From NCBI RefSeq assembly GCF_014898055.3, contig NW_023604295.1, positions 137,360,676 to 137,424,675 on the forward strand: a stretch of DNA of 64,000 nt. The letters run 5' to 3'. The notes beneath the pieces are model-generated. The model ran no database searches. It saw only the letters and a program-made list of their open reading frames with translations, and had not been told where the DNA came from. Positions within the stretch are counted from its first letter, which is position 1. The number at the start of each line of letters is the position of its first letter. The stretch is from Talpa occidentalis. Taxonomy: Eukaryota; Chordata; Mammalia; Eulipotyphla; Talpidae. This document shows, in pieces, positions 1-10,927 of this stretch. The position numbers were made by a program, and so were the translations under genes.

Positions 1-105
1 TCTGCCTTCGAGATTTTAGGTGAAAGAGAAACAGACCCATTTTAAGCCACTGTTATTTGGGGCTTTGTTAAGTTCAGCCAAAATAATCCTAGCTGGTATA
101 AACTG
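1..105 (+). mobile_element. MLT1-type LTR 3' end, cut by window edge
   Basis: The stretch TTTTAAGCCACTGTTATTTG followed by GGGCTTTGTTA and a tail near CTAGCTGGTATAAAC resembles the 3' end of ERVL-MaLR (MLT1) LTRs, whose ends usually read 'taagccactgttatttgggg...ttacagcagcc'. Only the end is present because the window begins inside it. Old non-autonomous retroviral LTR; no coding content. Subfamily not assigned. Confidence 0.55.
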
Positions 106-1224
106 ATGAATCATGGCCAATATTTTCTAATTGAAATAATGCTTTTCCCTAAGGTGAGGTTTCACAGTCTAAACGTATAATGTCATGTTTTTTTGCTTTA
201 GACTGGAAATTTTTTGGTCATTGATTAATACCAGTTATTTCACACAAATCATAGCCACTGCTATAAAGTAAAAAACAACAAATATTATCACTTTAAAATG
301 AACTTTGGCAAGATTTTTTTTAAACCTCAAGTGTCCAGAGAATATAAAAAGTAATATAAAGAAATCATATCATAGAACTGTTTAGAGCTACCGATTTAAA
401 TGAAAGAACATTAAACAGCTGAACAGATACCTTCTCTACTGCTCACATTTTTTTCAAGAAGCCTAATAAAAAGCACATTACAGCAGGCTAGACTGAGTCA
501 CAATGACTTAGTGTTTACAAGACAGCATGTTCTAAACAAACACCAGAGTTGGTAAGTGCCAGTGAATGGTGACTGAAAAGCTTGGTTTTTCAAAAAGAAA
601 ACTGCCTTTTTAGCCTAATTGTAAAGACTGATATTTATTTTGACATCTTTGTCAAACAACACATTAATAAAATTTTGGGATAGTTCTAATTTTACAAAAA
701 TAATCCCCAACAAACTTTCACAGATATCCTTGAGGGAAAGGTCTTATTGGGAAATATAAACTAAAAAAGCTGCAGAGATTAGAACTGTGAAAGACAGTTC
801 TGGAATTCTAGTGGACATCTCTATTAAGTGACACTGTTGAGAAAAACATCTCAGGCCAAAATAAACTTTATTACCTGATAAAGCTGTGTACTAAAATGGT
901 ATCTTGTTATAATTGAGCTTCAAGGACTTCCAACTTCTGCCCCAATGATCAAATAGACCATCTGTTGTAATCAAGATTCCAATAATCGTATGTTCTAGGT
1001 CTTTGTATAATTTACTATCAATTCAGCAATTAATGGTCCATTATCCAGTCAGCTGACTAAGCCAAAAACATTTTTCTCATTCTTCTCCACATTCTGTGGG
1101 AGAGAAAGCCCTAGTAACTTCCTATCTCCATCCAGATGTCTCCATCACTATTACTACTGCTTAGGTCAACTGTAGAACTAACATTTCCCATCCGGGTTTC
1201 ATTTAGCTCCCAAATGACCTCCAC
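106..1224. other. No gene seen; AT-rich unassigned sequence
   Basis: No open frame of note, no RNA gene and no repeat I can name with confidence. Scattered short A/T runs only. Confidence 0.5.
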
Positions 1225-1388
1225 ACATCTGCTGGTGCCTGTCTCGTATGCTCTCCTCCTTGCATGCAGGGGAATAATCTAAAAGTGTAAAGGCACCATT
1301 CTTCTGCTGAAAACCATTTGATGACAGACCAGATTCTTCAAGGTCATTCTGGCAATACATCAAGACCCTGGGCCAGATAAGGTGGGCT
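1225..1388 (+). mobile_element. L2 LINE fragment
   Basis: Text such as CTTCTGCTGAAAACCATTTG, then CTTCAAGGTCATTCTGGCAA and GACCCTGGGCCAGAT, follows the usual order of the L2 3' region ('ctgctcaaaaccttcaatgg ... aaggccctcc...tctggcc'). Heavily diverged, consistent with a pre-eutherian insertion. Runs directly into a MIR-like fragment. Confidence 0.5.
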
Positions 1389-1500
1389 CCTAGCTGTGTG
1401 ATTCTGGGAAGTAACTTCAGGCTTCTGGCTTCCTATTTCCCTGTCTATAAAATAATGGGTCAAATAGTATCATCAGATTAGTACGGTTGTGGGAAATTAA
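1389..1500 (+). mobile_element. MIR SINE fragment
   Basis: AGCTGTGTGATTCTGGGAAG, then TTCCCTGTCTATAAAATAAT and a GTTGTGGGAAATTAAAAG end, match the MIR core and right part ('agctgtgtgaccttgggcaagt ... ctcatctgtaaaatgg ... gttgtgaggattaaatga'). Ancient mammalian tRNA-derived SINE. Confidence 0.6.
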
Positions 1501-1531
1501 AAGAAATATTGCTTATAAAGGCCTTATTTCA

Positions 1532-1810
1532 GGGCCTCCCTCATGGTCTAGGGGGTAAGTCTCAGCACTATCAACACTATGGCCTGAGTTCCATACAGGG
1601 CCAGGGAGCTGACCCACAGAGGGCGCAGCAGACTTCTCCTGTCTTGCCCACTGCTCCCCTCAGCAATGTGTTTCAGTCAATCCGCCTGTTCTGCTCCCCA
1701 CTCTGTCTCTGGATAATCCTCTCACCATCCTGCACCTCTGGCCTACACCCCAGTTCTTCTATGCAAAAATAAAGATAAATAAATAAAAGAATTTAAAAAT
1801 TTATCAAAGT
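1532..1810 (+). mobile_element. tRNA-derived T+ SINE, type A
   Basis: Starts GGGCCTCCCTCATGG, carries the family middle block (GACTTCTCCTGTCTTGCCCA, CTGCTCCCCTCAGCA) and ends TTCTTCTATGCAAAAATAAA with an A-rich tail. Candidate imperfect target-site duplications are AAAGGCCTTATT at about 1516 and AAAGTCCTTATT at 1810. Head strongly mutated (A box decayed), so this is an old copy. The reading frame across it is fortuitous. Confidence 0.85.
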
Positions 1811-1822
1811 AAAGTCCTTATT

Positions 1823-2821
1823 CCAATAACTGGTAACAGTAAACACTCCATAGACATAGTCTCTGCTTTGTTTCTAGTCCTGTGTTCTCCACAGTTATAA
1901 GAAACGGCTGGCCATTCTCTGGAAGTTTTATTCTGTCTTTGACTTCTGTCCATCCATGCTGCTGCTTCTCACCTGAATCCAGGTTCCTCTCCCTATAACC
2001 CAACACGGCTTTCCCTCATGAATTTTATCCTTAAATAGATTGAGGTCCTCCTGGAAGTTTTTCCTCCCTCACCCTGGTCTAATCAATGTTTCGCAAAGCA
2101 GTTCATACAGACTACACACCAGGCACAGAGGCTGATCTGAAGTCAAGGTCCCCACGTGGACTAGAGTAACCACAGCAGCTGTGAGATAGGGTATGTGGGA
2201 CTCACACTACTATTCTTTCCATTCTTGTGTGTAAATTTTTTCATAATAAAAAATTTGCGGAACACATTAGGAAAAAAAACTCAATTATTTGTAGGCTTAA
2301 GATATGTGAACTCCAACATTTGTTTATCAGTATTGTAATTTTTAACAAGAGCCTTAATGTTCTAATTTTCACTTGGATTGAGATCACCGTATCGTAGTTT
2401 CTGTAAAAGGATTAGGAACTTTGTTTAGCATGTTTTGTTTCATGAAATGGCAGCTATGTTTGGGGAGGTGTCTTCTGAACCAGGGACTGAGCCACCTAAA
2501 TCTCAGTCTACATTTGAGTGTGTCAGAATGGTCCTCAGCCACCTAATGTACATCAGGCTGAGCTTCTGGCAGGCATCAAAGTCATGATCACATGCCACCC
2601 TGGCAGTTCCAGTTCCACACTCGACCTGCCTCGGAGCCCTTGTTGTTTCTAGGATTGGGAATCAGTGGTCAGTTTCAAACCCTGTGTGCAGAATCCCCAT
2701 TGTCATCTTACCTGTTGTTTAAATAGTAATAAAATGCCTTCAAAAATTTAGACATTTATTTTAACTCCTAAGAAAGGAAAGATAACTTGCCAAAAAGGAT
2801 ATTAAAAGCCCGTGTATCCTT
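1823..2821. other. No gene seen; unassigned sequence
   Basis: A 62-codon minus-strand frame at 1818-2006 has no motif. Part of 1900-2250 has the look of an old L2/LTR remnant, but I cannot place it. Confidence 0.4.
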
Positions 2822-3089
2822 GGGCCTCCCCTGGCGGCGCAGGCTTTTGAGCGCCGCGCTGTGAAGCTGTCCGCAGCCTCTGCAGCGGTGGTTCGATACC
2901 AGCCAGCCGGCGAGTGTCCCACATGGCGGGGCAGATCTCTCCTGTCTCGCCCGCTGCTCCCCTCACCAGTGTATTTCAGTCAGTCTGCCTGTTCTGTTCC
3001 CCACTCTGTCTCTGGTGAATCCTCTCACCCTCCCATGCCTCTGGCCTGTACCCCATTCTTGCATAAATAAATAAATCTTTTTTAAAAAG
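2822..3089 (+). mobile_element. tRNA-derived T+ SINE, intermediate A/B
   Basis: GGGCCTCCCCTGGCGGCGCA head and a GTGGTTCGATACC B box (GGTTCGA core). Has the longer type-B-like head (GCGCTGTGAAGCTGTCCGCA) joined to a type-A 3' part (TGTCTCTGGTGAATCCTCTC, CTGGCCTGTACCCC). Tail is GCATAAATAAATAAATCTTT then A residues. No convincing target-site duplication. Confidence 0.88.
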
Positions 3090-3469
3090 TTTCATATTTA
3101 TGTATTTTCTTGATCAGTCTGAAAAGCTAATTTTACTGATTTTATAAATAATTGAAAAAAAATCTAACAATGTTTCTTCAATGACTCATAACCTCCTGAC
3201 GGCACATAAGCACTGAGATTTTATGGATGTGTGAAAGCAAATTTCTACATGAAGTGGTAATGGCTTATTTCCCGTGTAACATCAGGTGTGACTTTTGCTA
3301 GAAAGGTCTAAGAAAATCTGGGACACTAAGATTCAATTCAAATTAGTATGCTTCTTGCACTTTCCCCTTGAAGTTTTAAAAATGAATAATATAATAATAT
3401 AATGATGATCATATTTTTCAAAAACTCAAGATCATCTAAAGATACTCTGAGGCTGTATATCTGAATCCT

Positions 3470-3578
3470 TCCTTCCTCCGTCCTTTGCTCCATTCATATT
3501 TCCATCCAACCACTCCTTCATCCTTCTTTTGTTCCATTTTCTCCTTCTTTCATTCCTCCTTCTCTCACCCCTTCCTTT
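3470..3578 (+). repeat. Polypyrimidine (TTCC-rich) tract, left part
   Basis: Long run of C and T with few purines, in CTTCCTTCCTCC-like units. It continues on the far side of the SINE at 3857-3955, so it was one tract before that insertion. Confidence 0.8.
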
Positions 3579-3843
3579 CTTTTTTTGAGATTTATTTATT
3601 TATGCATACAAGAACTGGGGTACAGGCCAGAGGTGTGGGGGGTGAGAGGATTCACCAGAGACAGAGTGGGGAGCAGAACAGGCAGATCTACTGAAATACA
3701 CTGCTGAGGGGAGCAGCGGGCGAGACAGGAGAGGTCTGCTGCACCATGTGGGTAACTCCTTGGCCAGGGATTGAACTCGTGCTGAAGAGGCTGCGGATAG
3801 CTTCACAGTGCTGTTCTTAACCCCTTGTGCCACCAGGGGGGCC
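3579..3843 (-). mobile_element. tRNA-derived T+ SINE, type A, in a pyrimidine tract
   Basis: Reverse-strand copy: reads GAGATTTATTTATTTATGCA at the left and ends CACCAGGGGGGCCC at the right. Target-site duplication CACCCCTTCCTTT is exact, 3566-3578 and 3844-3856 (13 bp). The head, read on the plus strand, gives CCACCAGGGGGGCC, close to a CTCF core motif. Confidence 0.92.
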
Positions 3844-3856
3844 CACCCCTTCCTTT

Positions 3857-3955
3857 TTTCCCTCTTTCATCCCCCCTCCCTCTTGCCCTCTTACCTTCCC
3901 TCTTACTCTCCCTTCCTCCTACCCTCCCTTTATTCTATCCCCCCATCACTTGGGT
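3857..3955 (+). repeat. Polypyrimidine (TTCC-rich) tract, right part
   Basis: Continuation of the pyrimidine-rich tract split by the SINE insertion (TTCCCTCTTTCATCCCCCCT and similar). Confidence 0.8.
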
Positions 3956-5438
3956 GCACTGTAGGAAATTATCACACTGTGAATAACAGTGTTGCCTAAT
4001 CTGAACTGCAAAGCAAAGATAAATGTAAGTACAGTGCAATGTTTACCATCTATTACCTGTGCCCAGCCAACCACACAATAAAATCTAAACTCTTTATCAA
4101 AAATAAATCTATCAATCAAAAACTGCTCTAAGCATGATCTGTGAATGCCTCAGCTTTTGATTTTCTCAAACTTTAAGAAACCTGTATTTTATCCATAGCT
4201 ACATCTCTAGAAAGAAATTAGGGTGGGACATTGCTGGTTTCTTTGAATGGCCCAAGATCCACAGTGGTTGCCCAAATAGACGCGTGCTGATTTTTCCAGG
4301 GGTCGTTTAAGGGCAAAGTAACTGCAAGACATTATCACTAATTTGCTGCCAAGGAGTATGTGGTGCAAGCCAGAATTTCAGTTTGACCCTTGATTTTATA
4401 ATTTAATACCAATATTACTTACATTATTAGTTTTACTGGTAAATCAGGAGCAAGTTGCTGGAGTCCAGCTGTGACCCCAGGGCAAGCACTTTTTGCCTGC
4501 TGTCACCTTCTGACAGTTTAGGCTGTTAATTACCTCAATCAACTAGAACACAAACCCCTCTCTGTCTGCCAGCTGGCGACTCAGCTTCAGAAACTGGCAG
4601 CTCGGGAAGATTTAAAACCTGTAAAAAGGGCTGCTCTGTAAACAGTTTATTGTATAATATTCAATGACCACTGTAGACCCCTATCAGTAATCAAGGGTAG
4701 GGTCTGCTATTGTGCCTTGATAGGTTAGCAAGGAAGAAAGTTCAAAATATCTTTTGTTTTCATCCTTCCGAAGACTGAAACTCAAGAGTTTTGATTTGGA
4801 GGAATTATATTGGTGCCTGGGCAGAAAGTCCCACACTTTGTTCTGCTGAGACAGATGTGGATCCCCAAAGAAAGATAAGTAAGCAGTTGTGTTTACTTGC
4901 AGAAATCACAAAGGAGGTGGGGAAGTTTCAAGCTGTGTACTGGTCCAGCATGCTGCATGGACATAAACTCTCAAAGGGGGTCTGACCCATAATCACTGTG
5001 TGCAGATTTCCTAGGTGCTGTATGATTAGCACTTTTTTGAAACTCTTAAAAGTCCATCGCCTCGCCATGCTTGCTTGGTTCTCTTCCTTCAGAACTTCAT
5101 TAGCTTCTATTTCTTTCTCTAAATGTATAGAGGACTTTCCCCATTCCCATGGCTTCTTTCCATCTACCTATCTCATTTATTTCAGTGACTTTGATGTTGA
5201 CAACTATGTTTGGCTCCAAAATCTTCATCAGTTTTCTTGAGTCCCAGACTCCCCTGTCTGGCTGTGGTTATGCTCTGCTCACCAGCAAACCAGACCTTTC
5301 ACTTGCAATTACCTCCTAGTTAAAGTCATGACCATCCTCCAGACTCAGGATTATCTTTCATCTCTTCATTCACCATCCACTCAAGTGAAAAAAAAAGAAG
5401 TCTTGAGAATTCTATTTTTGGAAAAAAATTTTTTTCTC
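3956..5438. other. No gene seen; unassigned, small hairpin at 4500-4516
   Basis: Mostly unique-looking. CTGTCACCTTCTGACAG at 4500-4516 is a 6-bp inverted repeat made of two TGACAG words (the core bound by TALE homeodomain proteins), followed by TTAATTA at about 4529. This might be regulatory, but the words are too short to prove it. Short frames at 4791-5240 lack motifs. Confidence 0.35.
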
Positions 5439-5720
5439 GGGTCTCCCTGGTGGCGCAGGCGGTTGAGCACAGCGCTGTGAAGCTGTCCGCAGCCTCTGCA
5501 GTGCTGGTTCGATCCCGGCCAGCCTCGGAGCAAGCCACATGGCAAGCAGACCTCTCCTGTCTTGCCCGTTGCTCCCCTCAGCAGTGTATTTCAGTAGATC
5601 CACCTGTTCTGTTCCCCACTCTGTCTCTGGTGAATCCTCTCACCCACCTCCACCTCTGACCTGCACCCCAGTTCTTCTATTTATTCAAAAATAAATAAAT
5701 AAATCTTTAAAAAATAAAAA
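5439..5720 (+). mobile_element. tRNA-derived T+ SINE, intermediate A/B
   Basis: GGGTCTCCCTGGTGGCGCAG head with an intact A-box-like TGGCGCAGGCGG and B box GGTTCGATCCC. The head shares GCGCTGTGAAGCTGTCCGCA with the copy at 2822. Type-A 3' half (CTGTCTCTGGTGAATCCTCT). Tail is AAATAAATAAATAAATCTTT plus A residues. No clear target-site duplication. Confidence 0.9.
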
Positions 5721-6029
5721 AGAAGGTCCCTTCCTGAAAGTCTTCCCTCTCTACACAGATAGCACAGTCAGCACAGTCATAAGCTCCTCAGCTCAGTAAA
5801 CCCCTGATTTAGGTCTGGTTTATCTAAATCCAGCTTAACTTCTTTGTGGACACCCAGATGCATGTTCTGCCCTGCTCTAATCATGCTCTGGTCTTGGGCC
5901 TCTTAAGTCTGTGGTGCCCTTTCTTTGTGGGATTCTTCCTCTTCTTAAATTATTTTGATTCACGTTTGGGTTTTTTCCTATGGAATTTTCATGCATCCAC
6001 TTCTACATTTATTTAAAAAAAAAGACTAT

Positions 6030-6160
6030 TAAATACTCACCATGTGCTGACATTATATTAAGATCTGGAGTCTTAAATACAAAAGGCAGGACCCCTTTCC
6101 TCAAAGAGTCTATAACAGTGTAATAGGGAAAACAAATAAGTAAATAAATAATTTAAATGA
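6030..6160 (+). mobile_element. L2/MIR-like ancient repeat
   Basis: CTCACCATGTGCTGACATTA, then GGACCCCTTTCCTCAAAGAG and TAATAGGGAAAACAAATAAG, follow the known L2 order 'ctatgtgccaggcac ... acaaagtccctgccctcaaggagctt ... agtagggaagacaaac'. Strongly decayed. Confidence 0.45.
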
Positions 6161-6257
6161 CATATGGTATTCATGAAAGTTATAAGCTACCAAACTCATT
6201 GAAGAAAAAAATAACCTTAAGTGTTATGATTATTTTTTTTAAATAGAAGTGTTTCTT

Positions 6258-6890
6258 TAGTGAATTCTACTAAAATTTACAAAAATACTATATAAACTCT
6301 TCCAGAAATTAAAGGTTCCATCATTATGCTGACATTAAAACAAAACAGATCTCATAAAAAAGAAAATTAAAAATTAACATCATTCATTAATATATATATG
6401 CAAAATTCCATAAAATGTTATAGCAAATCAATTCAGGAAATAAAGCCCCCCCAAAATCATAACAAGTAGAGTTCATTCCAGAAATGTCTGTTGCCTCAAT
6501 TAAAAAAAACATTAAAAACAAAGCAATTAAAAGAAAAAAAATCAATAAATATAATTCATTGCATCAATAGACTGCAGAAGACCATTTAACCATCTCAATA
6601 AAGAGAAAAATTATGACAAAATTCAGTTATTAGTCCATGATAGAAACTTTCAAGAAAGTATAAGGAAAAGGAAAAATTATCAATTTGATAAAGTATATCA
6701 ACAAAAAAAATCCTATAGCTAATATCATATTGAATGAAAAAAGAGAAAATACCCCCTGGATACTGGAATCAAGGTAAGACTGTCTAATCTTGACATTTTT
6801 GTTCAACATTATAACTGGATCTTAACCAATTCCATAAGGCAGGAAGGCAAATAAAAGGTACACAAATTGCAAAGGAAGAGGTCATTGCAT
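6258..6890 (+). pseudogene. Decayed LINE-1 ORF2 (reverse transcriptase region)
   Basis: Nucleotide order matches the L1 ORF2 reverse-transcriptase segment: CTCTTCCAGAAATTAAAGGT, a block with ATGCAAAATTCCATAAAATG, TAGCAAATCAATTCAGGAAAT (split here), the stretch CATCTCAATA with GACAAAATTCAGTTATT ('...gacaaaattcaacat'), CCTATAGCTAATATCATATT, and a final GCAAAGGAAGAGGTCATTGC. It carries many indels and stops and no long frame. An old L1M-class remnant in sense orientation with neither 5' nor 3' end. Confidence 0.7.
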
Positions 6891-6954
6891 CCTCACCTCT
6901 CACCCAGGATAAAAGAAATTCATATTGACCATCTCAGTATATCATAGAATAGTA

Positions 6955-7075
6955 GCAGAAGTAGATCAGGAAGTAGAATCTCAGGTTCTAATACTGGCTC
7001 CCCCAATATCTGTAACCTTCACAATTCAGCTCTCTGGTTCTTATCAATAAAGTGAAAGATTGGGCCAGATTGTCG
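6955..7075 (+). mobile_element. MIR-like fragment
   Basis: AGAATCTCAGGTTCTAATAC with TGGCTC, then an ATCTGTAACCTTC segment, CTCTCTGGTTCTTATCAATA and AAGTGAAAGATTGGGCCAGA, fit the MIR order ('...gttcgaatcctggctctgccac ... ctcagtttcttcatctgtaaaatgaggg'). Confidence 0.45.
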
Positions 7076-7235
7076 CCAAAGAACTTTCCCTTTCTGTGCT
7101 CTGAGAGTCTTCATAAACCCACCTGGCTGAGCTAGCTGACTCCCACTTGAGTCAAAGGAACTATCCTTCAAGGACTAAATGTTTGGTGGCAGAACATCAA
7201 CTGTGATGAAAAAAGAGGGAAGGAAAGAGAGTGGG

Positions 7236-7240
<5 letters not shown>

Positions 7241-7286
<46 letters not shown>
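7241..7286 (+). repeat. (GA)23 microsatellite
   Basis: Uninterrupted GA dinucleotide array of 23 units, preceded by a purine-rich lead-in. Likely polymorphic in length. Confidence 0.97.
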
Positions 7287-7289
<3 letters not shown>

Positions 7290-7380
7290 GCATCTTTGTC
7301 TTTGGAATTTGGAATGTACAACTAATTCTATCCAGGGAGAATTATAGTTATTTCTGTTCTTCCTATAAGAAATTATTCTG

Positions 7381-7645
7381 GGGCCTCTCTGGTGGTGCAG
7401 GGGTTAAAGTCTCAGCTATTGCCAGCCACTGTGGCATGAGTTCGATCCCTGGCCTGGGAGCTGACCCACATGGCACAGCAGACCTCTCCTGTCTCGCCCG
7501 CTGCTCCCCTCAGCAGTGTATTTTAATAGATCTGCCTGTTCTGCTCCCCATTCTGTCTCTGGTGAATCCTCTCACCCCTCCCCCCCACCTCTGGCCTATG
7601 CCACAGTTCTTCTATGCATAAATAAATAAAAATAAATCTTAAAAA
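7381..7645 (+). mobile_element. tRNA-derived T+ SINE, type A
   Basis: GGGCCTCTCTGGTGGTGCAG head, the TTAAAGTCTCAG segment and B box GTTCGATCCC. Type-A 3' half (CTGTCTCTGGTGAATCCTCT). Ends TATGCATAAATAAATAAAAA with TCTT and an A tail. Target-site duplication AAGAAATTATTCTG at 7367-7380 and AAGAAATTATTTTG at 7646-7659 (one mismatch). Confidence 0.93.
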
Positions 7646-7844
7646 AAGAAATTATTTTGGGCACAGCAATCAGTAGTCATTGTTACAGGTTATCACCTAA
7701 TCCATGGCACACCTATTGATTGTGGAGCGGGTTCTAACAATTCAATGACTGAAATTTCCTGGTTTGCATTTTATTTATCTTTAAAGACAAACAACAAATA
7801 AGATGATTTAGAACTCAGAAGAGGCCGCATCATTTAGTAGAAAT

Positions 7845-8010
7845 AGCACAGAATAGAAGCTTAAAAATCTGTATTCTATTTCTCTGCTCTGCCCCAAATT
7901 ATTTATATGATATTGGCAAGTCACTTAAGATCTGGAAACCATGGTTCCTCTATTGAAGAATGAAATGTTTGGGTTTGTTGATCTTTAAGATGCCTGACAA
8001 TCATAGAATT
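7845..8010 (+). mobile_element. MIR/MIR3-like fragment
   Basis: TATTTCTCTGCTCTGCCCCA, GATATTGGCAAGTCACTTAA and GGTTCCTCTATTGAAGAATG follow MIR order ('...tgccacttactagctgtgtgaccttgggcaagtcacttaa ... tttcctcatctgtaaaatg'). Confidence 0.55.
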
Positions 8011-8523
8011 CCTTTAAGAAAAATGAGATCTAAATTGAGAAATACAAATAACGTTATAAACTGAAAACCTAACCCCGATGAATCAGTAGGAAGATTGCTC
8101 AAAACATCATTTCCCTTAAGCACTGACATTCTGGCTTATCTCAAATCTACCTCCATTATTCTAAGGAAAAACAAAAGGGCAAATTTTGTGTCCTATTTAG
8201 AAGATAAAAGTATAAGTTAAGTACATATGTCACAGATTTCAAAATGAGCAAAATTTAAAGATAGAATAATTGAAAACTAGGCAAATAAATACTTCAATGG
8301 AAGGTGAGGAATTTGTCATACTTTTCTCATAACTACACCAATGAAATGAGTTTCGGGAGAAGATAATTTCAACTGCAAGCCTCAACTCAACATCTGCCAA
8401 ACTTGAAGTCATAGATTGTTTCCAAAGGAAGCAGGAAGAGATATTTACTGAGGAATGATTCAAAATGAAGTGAAATATACTTTCCAGCAAAAATTAGTAT
8501 TCCTTTAAGAAATTAAGCAGCTG

Positions 8524-8797
8524 GGGCCTCCCCTGTGGCACAGCAGTTGAGCGCTGGGTTGCGAAGCTGCCCGCAGCCTCTGCAGCGCCGGTTCGATCCC
8601 CGGCTGCTCCCCGGCCACCGGAGGAGGGTCCCACATGGCGCGCAGACCTCTCCTGCCGCCCGCTGCTCCCCTCAGCAGTGTACTTCGGTCCTTCTGCCTG
8701 CTCTGCTCCCCACTCTGGCTCTGGTGAATTCTCTCACCCTCCCGCGCTTCTGACTGTACCCAGTGCTTGTATAAATAAATAAATAAATCTTAAAAAA
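8524..8797 (+). mobile_element. tRNA-derived T+ SINE, type B (young)
   Basis: Full-length, GC-rich copy. Head GGGCCTCCCCTGTGGCACAG, B box GGTTCGATCCC at 8590-8600, then the type-B segment CCGGCCACCGGAGGAGGGTC. The 3' half has CTCTGGCTCTGGTGAATTCT and TGACTGTACCCAGTGCTTGT, then (AAAT)n, TCTT and an A tail. Target-site duplication AAGAAATTAAGCAGCTG (8507-8523) and AAGAAATTAGGCAGCTG (8798-8814), 16 of 17 identical. Differs from the copy at 46784 at about ten positions over ~250 bp by eye. Confidence 0.96.
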
Positions 8798-8814
8798 AAG
8801 AAATTAGGCAGCTG

Positions 8815-10854
8815 AAAATATTTTTTAAAGATTTAATTCTCATGAATAATCTGATAGCAGGAAATTTTTATAGAATCAGCTTTTAAAAATCTCCCAAATA
8901 CTCTAGTTGTGAATAAGTTAATTTCTCCTTAAATTTATTTTGCTGTTGGATCACATGCACCAAATTCCTGCTAATTGAGTGGGTTGAATTGTGTAATTAC
9001 AGTACTTTCCAATTTTTTTTATTACTTTCGATTTTCTCTTTAGAACTGTCAGATAACTTGGAGTTTATCCTTGAGAAAACAATTCTGCTTTAGGAAAACA
9101 AAGACTGTCGTTTAAGGACAAGCATAAGAATTTAAGTTCATAAAACTAAATAAACGAAAGTAGGTTTTGCCCTACTGACCACATGATGAGCACCAAGCTT
9201 CTTTTGTTTAGACAACTATGGACTGCCATTTTAAATTTCCTCCCATGGTATGATGTAAAAACACATTTCACAAATAACCAAAAAGGAAAATTAAAGTCTT
9301 GTGAGGATTCTCAAGATAGTGCTGATGGATGTTTGTACACTCATGCGTGCGTGCACATATGCACACACAAAACACACACACACAGAGGAAAAGCACTTTC
9401 TGCAGAAAATGCCTTCCTAGATGACATGCAGATCATCAGAGAAGCTCATGGAAGTTGGAATCTTGGACAGAATGAACCCAGTAAACCAGTTATCTTTCTT
9501 AGCTTGCAAAGGGCCCAATTTTCTCCCGCATTTCCTTCTGACAGTGTTTGAAGTCGCAGCCCTGCCAAGTATATACACACGTAGAAATATTTCAAAAATG
9601 CAAGTCATTGATTAGATGCCATTTTACAAGTTCCCTTAACATTACAGAAAATAACAATTTTTAAATTATGCTTGGTACGTCTCTCATTTTTTTTGTAAGT
9701 TTTCGTGAATTGTTATAAATCTCTGAATCATCAGTCTTCTGCCCGCAATTAAATTTTTCAATGAGTGAAAAAATATAAATAATACAGGAAAAGCAAAGAA
9801 ACTTAAAGAGAAGAAATGAAAGGGAGAAGATAGGAATTGAACATTTTAAAAATAATAAGTACCCCTTCTGGATAATATCACTCAAGATTTACAACACTGG
9901 TGACAAGATTTTTGAAAACTTGAGGAAGCATTTTGAAAAACTCATATAATCCTTGATTCATTAACGACACTCCAAAGCAAAGAAAATTCAGCAGGAATTC
10001 TAAAGTTCTCTTGAATGTCACAGACACCCCACCCTTTATGTGTGTTCCAGAAGAAACAAAATTTTCTAAAATAATTGCATGATGAGGTATTTGTCCATCC
10101 TGGGCAAATAAATACTCCCTTGACATTTGCAAGACTTTAATAGTCCAAGATAGATTCTACTAGCAGCATTTGTAGGACTTGCTTTTCTGCATCTAACTAT
10201 ATGAATAAACTTAACTGTCAGTGGAAAAGGATGATCCTAGATCTTGTAAAGGCAGATGGTGAATTTACAACTCACCTTGAATAAACTGGAATCTCAATAA
10301 AGTTTGCACGTACCTCCTATGGGTACTGTGCTGATCCATGTAAATTATAGACTGTTTAGAAGGAAAAAAATGTGTTTTTATCATTTATTATAAATTGTAC
10401 TGATATAAAAATGTGCAGCACACAAATTACAAATAGTTATAAAATATCTGAAGGCCTTTTAAAAAAAGTCACACAGCTAATTTATTTTCACAGGTTTTGT
10501 TGATTTTTGCCAGACTCTTAAATAAATGATCTCTGATTTCAAGTGATGAATGAATATAGTTCTGACATGAATGTTGATTAATATTTTCATTTAGTTCAAC
10601 AAACAAGATGAAAGAAAAAAATGTTCAAGAAAAATGTTAGAACCTCACTTATTATCAGTGACATGAACATCTTCTTTCCTGAATCTCATAATAGTTTGCA
10701 AATACTGGAAGAATACATCATCAAATTTTGCATTATTCACAATATAACAGCTACAGATACAACACGCTTTCATATTTGAGCTGCATTATTAACATTTACT
10801 CCATCATTTTTTTTGAGTCTAGATCATGAAAAAAAATTATTACTACATACGCCT
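8815..10854. other. No gene seen; AT-rich, unassigned
   Basis: A 122-codon plus-strand frame at 9183-9551 crosses a CA-rich patch (about 9340-9385, alternating purine/pyrimidine) and has no domain or signal that I recognise. Short minus-strand frames at 9661-10132 also lack motifs. I treat them as chance frames. Confidence 0.45.
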
Positions 10855-10920
10855 GAAGAGGTGGGATCCTAAATGTGTGAATCATACACAGTGTTATCAA
10901 TCAATGTTACCTAAAAAAAA
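10855..10920 (+). mobile_element. Old L1 3' terminus
   Basis: GTGAATCATACACAGTGTTA, then ATCAATGTTACC and an A run, resemble the L1 3'-UTR ends also seen at about 53400-53440 and 57970-58015 (GAATCATATACGGTGTACAA; AATGACACACAGTGTCGTAT). Short, so the orientation call rests on the A run at the right. Confidence 0.5.
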
Positions 10921-10927
10921 AACTATT

